NCBI GenBank assembly: GCA_004017535.1
Contig: SAJS01000009.1
Coordinates: 62,001-126,000 of the forward strand
Direction of reading: 5' to 3'
Origin: Mesorhizobium sp.
GTDB taxonomy: Bacteria > Pseudomonadota > Alphaproteobacteria > Rhizobiales > Rhizobiaceae
DNA length: 64,000 nt
In this document: piece after piece, positions 61,850 to 64,000 of the stretch
How positions within the stretch are numbered: position 1 is the stretch's first letter
Layout: each line of letters opens with the position of its first letter
Notes under the pieces: generated by a model
What the model was told of the DNA's origin: nothing
The model's input: the letters and a program-made list of their open reading frames with translations, nothing else
The model's database searches: none
Position numbers and translations under genes: made by a program

Positions 61850-62902
61850 ATGTCAAGCAAGAGGTGTAAAATCCACTACAGGAAATTGCGTCGTGACAAC
61901 GACCAGTTTCCGGCGGAAAGTTTGAGTGCCAAGATACGGCAGGCTCTCAATACAAAGAAGGGGACGTCGCGTATTGGTGAAAGCGTCCAGCACCGGATCG
62001 CCGAAGTGCCTAAGCAGGAGGGCTATCGGCGGTTCCTGAATGATTTTTACGAAACCGACGAATACGTCTTCGGGGACATCTGCCTCTTCTCCCCCGGCCA
62101 AATGCAGGCACTCCTTCAGCTATCTGCTGATCCGGCTCACCCGACGCTTGATGAGGTTATGAAAGCATGGGCTATCGCAGAATCGAGGGCGCCTGCTGGG
62201 CATGAATACCTTCATGGGATCGCCTACTGGTTGGCGATTGGCGATCATTTCTACCAGATTCAGCATGTGACGCTCCAGGCGAAGGCAATGGAAGAGTATC
62301 TGACTTGGCTACTCCGCGACCAAGGCGGTGTCGTCTCTCCCAACCACTATGTCGAATTGCAAGCCGAATTTGACCGCGACCAGGTCGGCAGCGACCTTGG
62401 AGATGTGAGATCAATTGAGATTGGCGGACTTGTGCCGGAAACGGTGCGGCCGGCGCCGCCGCCGGTCCCGATGACTCCTGGCAGAGTTGTTGAGGTCGAA
62501 ACGCACGAAAGCCTCGGCGACAAAATTGCGGCGGGGTGGGGCAAGGCACGTAAGATCGTTGAAGATCTGCTGGGGCCGGTAGAGGCTGAAAAGCTGATCG
62601 AGTCGATGCCCCCGGATGCTGCGTTGGAGGTGACCGTGAACATCGGTTATCGTGCGACCCGGAGAAAATTCGGTAAGGAATTTATGGGCAATATTGCAGC
62701 CGGATTGCGAAATGCACCCGATGGCGAACTGAAAGTTCGTGGCCGCGATGGTGAGATAAAAGGCGACGACGCCCGCCTCTCTGCTGACATGACGGTGCGC
62801 AAGATGTCTGATACGAGCAGCCTGCTGGACCTTGAGAGCGCCCTTGGGCAAATGCTCGAAGTCCATCGCCGCTTCCTTCACGATGGAAAGATCGTCGCGT
62901 AG
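61850..62902 (+). CDS. 350-residue cytosolic protein, possibly RexA-like
   Basis: Not a family I can name with confidence. ATG at 61850 with GGGGAAG upstream. The N-terminal half is basic (KRCKIHYRKLRRDNDQFPAE). The middle has a WLAIGDHFYQIQHVTLQAKA segment, a Pro-rich linker (PETVRPAPPPVPMTPG) follows near residue 205, and the C-terminal about 120 residues read LEVTVNIGYRATRRKFGKEF then GELKVRGRDGEIKGDDARLS. From memory, lambda RexA has a similar order: a GD...-type segment, a linker, a beta-strand/basic helix and a strand pair with a [RK]xxD/E turn. It is followed after 19 bp by a membrane protein, just as RexA is by RexB. No nuclease motif is visible. Confidence 0.55.
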   Translation: MSSKRCKIHYRKLRRDNDQFPAESLSAKIRQALNTKKGTSRIGESVQHRIAEVPKQEGYRRFLNDFYETDEYVFGDICLFSPGQMQALLQLSADPAHPTLDEVMKAWAIAESRAPAGHEYLHGIAYWLAIGDHFYQIQHVTLQAKAMEEYLTWLLRDQGGVVSPNHYVELQAEFDRDQVGSDLGDVRSIEIGGLVPETVRPAPPPVPMTPGRVVEVETHESLGDKIAAGWGKARKIVEDLLGPVEAEKLIESMPPDAALEVTVNIGYRATRRKFGKEFMGNIAAGLRNAPDGELKVRGRDGEIKGDDARLSADMTVRKMSDTSSLLDLESALGQMLEVHRRFLHDGKIVA

Positions 62903-62921
62903 TCGCCATATTAACGAGACA

Positions 62922-63494
62922 ATGAAGATCAATTGGAGCCATCTTGCCATACCTGTTGCCGGCGCCGCTGCGGCGTGGGAATTGGCGTCCGTGGCTTTTT
63001 GGGAAGCGGCGAAGCCGTCGCTTCTGACAGCAATGTCGGTAATCGCGGCGGGTGTGCTTGTGCGGCTCGCTAGAGGGTTGCCGTTCAACAATCCAGATCA
63101 GTTCGCGCTTGACGAGGTCCGCCAAATCGCAGGCGCCATCAAGCGGTCCATCCGCGCTCTTCGGGCACTCATTGCCGTTGTCTTCCTGGCGATGGGCTCT
63201 CTGGTGTTTGCGAAGGCAATCAATACCGCCCTGCTCGCGGCCACTTACATTCCCGTGAAGGTGGCGCCTTACGTTGAGCCGGGCATTTCGGCCGTCGTGG
63301 GGTTCCTGCTTACGTATGTCTTCGTTCGGATCTTCGCCGTCATAAAAGGCGACGTCAGTCTGGCAGACCTGCAGTCCGACCTGCTGGTGAAGGCGGTGGA
63401 GCGAAAGCAGGCGGACCGCTTTGATAAGACGCTCGCTAAATCAGATGCCCCAACCATGAAAAACCCCGAAGGCTACGGGAAGATTATTCAGTAG
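62922..63494 (+). CDS. 190-residue multi-pass membrane protein, possibly RexB-like
   Basis: Hydrophobic segments at about residues 7-28 (LAIPVAGAAAAWELASVAFW), 34-52, 81-105 (LRALIAVVFLAMGSLVFAKA) and 118-140 (GISAVVGFLLTYVFVRIFAV), so three or four passes, followed by a hydrophilic tail rich in Lys and Asp (VERKQADRFDKTLAKSDAPT). The start is 19 bp after the preceding stop, so the two genes are one operon. The size and passes suit a membrane effector (lambda RexB is 144 residues, four passes). No sequence-level match could be shown by eye. Confidence 0.6.
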   Translation: MKINWSHLAIPVAGAAAAWELASVAFWEAAKPSLLTAMSVIAAGVLVRLARGLPFNNPDQFALDEVRQIAGAIKRSIRALRALIAVVFLAMGSLVFAKAINTALLAATYIPVKVAPYVEPGISAVVGFLLTYVFVRIFAVIKGDVSLADLQSDLLVKAVERKQADRFDKTLAKSDAPTMKNPEGYGKIIQ

Positions 63495-63679
63495 CACTTG
63501 GCGCCTTGGCTTGCCGGGCGCATTCGGCGGGCCTGTTATCGTTTCGCGGCTTGGCGGCGCCGGCCGGCACTTCTTTCTGAGACGCCAGGCATGCCGGTGC
63601 GGAGCGCGTAAGCTCAAGACGCGACAAGTGCCTAAGTCCCTCGTATATTAAGCTGGGCAGAATCCGCAGGGAGGGAAAA

Positions 63680-64000
63680 GTGGCTGACTGGATTTACGTT
63701 GACAATTCTAATGTGTTCATTGAAGGCAAGCGCGTGAGCGCCGTTAAAATTGGTATGGCGCCGAATATTTGGGATGCATTTGAACACCGGATTTTAGATC
63801 CCAATTATCGAATGAGTTTTGGCAAACTGTATCAGTTTGTAGCTGGCAATAATAAGGCAGAAACTGCGCGTGCTATGCTATTCGGATCGCGCCCGCCTCA
63901 GAACGATGCGATCTGGAAAATAGCAAAGCAAGCAGGCTTTGAAGTAATTGTCCATGATCGAAACTTCGCCAACAAAGAGAAGAAGATCGACACGGGAATC
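63680..64000 (+). CDS. NYN-domain (PIN-like) ribonuclease, 3' end outside window
   Basis: The first 107 residues of an open frame that runs off the window. GTG start at 63680 with GGGAGG upstream. ADWIYVDNSNVFIEGKRVSA has the first acidic residue of the NYN fold (DNSN), and KEKKIDTGI at the edge is the KxxD motif of the same fold. In the middle, KLYQFVAGNNKAETARAMLF. NYN proteins are metal-dependent RNases; many sit in toxin and phage-defence sets. This stretch is AT-rich. 63495-63679 before it shows a weak TATATT box (63644) and no gene. Confidence 0.75.
   Translation, partial: MADWIYVDNSNVFIEGKRVSAVKIGMAPNIWDAFEHRILDPNYRMSFGKLYQFVAGNNKAETARAMLFGSRPPQNDAIWKIAKQAGFEVIVHDRNFANKEKKIDTGI

Noticed and set aside
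61850-63494. Kiwa (KwaA/KwaB) system
   Set aside because: A membrane protein and a roughly 315-residue partner also make up Kiwa, but there the membrane gene comes first; here it is second. The Rex-type order fits better, although neither is proven.
60951-64000. Integrase or attachment-site repeat marking an integrative element
   Set aside because: No integrase is encoded in the 3 kb visible after the tRNA and no second copy of the tRNA end is seen; the island idea stays open because the window stops.

Overview
The window is about 64 kb of high-GC chromosome from an alphaproteobacterium of the order Rhizobiales, most likely Mesorhizobium or a close relative. The support is gene content and order. 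It has a TrcR (DUF1013) cell-cycle regulator, a C-minus 41-residue L36, and an alphaproteobacterial RpoH. It also has the rhizobial block zapA-DUF4164 / tkt-gap-pgk-fba, many LysR/IclR/HxlR-controlled transport and catabolic genes, and several families of short self-complementary repeats. The genus is inferred from style; no marker in the window fixes it.

Layout. 1-13150: end of an RND efflux pump, a DUF3309 peptide, an NmrA-like oxidoreductase divergent from a LysR regulator, an MFS carrier, DUF1244, an N-formylglutamate amidohydrolase-like protein, DUF1036 plus pyruvate kinase, an alpha/beta hydrolase, rpmF and mtgA. 13279-14196: a prenyl diphosphate synthase. 14352-22244 (minus): a seven-gene amide operon reading AmiC-like sensor, AmiR/ANTAR antiterminator, two Dpp-type permeases, binding protein, formamidase/acetamidase and a double ATPase. 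22501-24505: a LysR/SDR/tautomerase cluster. 24655-29980: a hybrid histidine kinase, a lytic transglycosylase, ispG and two DUF465 peptides. 30146-35963: an IclR regulator divergent from a polar-amino-acid ABC transporter followed by a RidA protein and a SelA-fold PLP enzyme. 36041-46569: purEK, LprI-like, rpmJ, a TPR protein, HxlR, decayed genes, an ArsR-type regulator, an MFS carrier, quinone oxidoreductase, two DUF1127 peptides, trcR and a WYL regulator.

46585-60865: SGNH hydrolase, DUF899 protein, then the central-carbon block (tkt, gap, K+/H+ antiporter, pgk, class I aldolase, all minus), zapA, 1-Cys peroxiredoxin, rpoH, an rluD-type synthase and a VOC protein. A tRNA-Glu(CTC) at 60951-61025 marks a change of character. 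Beyond it the DNA is more AT-rich and its genes lack housekeeping matches. They are a ParB-fold protein, a 350-residue cytosolic protein directly followed by a 190-residue multi-pass membrane protein, and the start of a NYN-domain nuclease cut by the window edge. Gene order and layout of the middle pair resemble phage lambda RexA/RexB. This is the best candidate for an undescribed, probably defensive, system.

Three 126-181 bp elements with 19-bp terminal inverted repeats each sit 6-7 bp after the stop codon of a plus-strand gene (pykA, a DUF465 gene, the quinone oxidoreductase gene), all in one orientation. One is interrupted by a second repeat family, and another member of that family supplies the last 13 residues of an ArsR-type regulator. 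Two identical-arm 26-bp palindromes lie next to the WYL regulator and are probably its operators.
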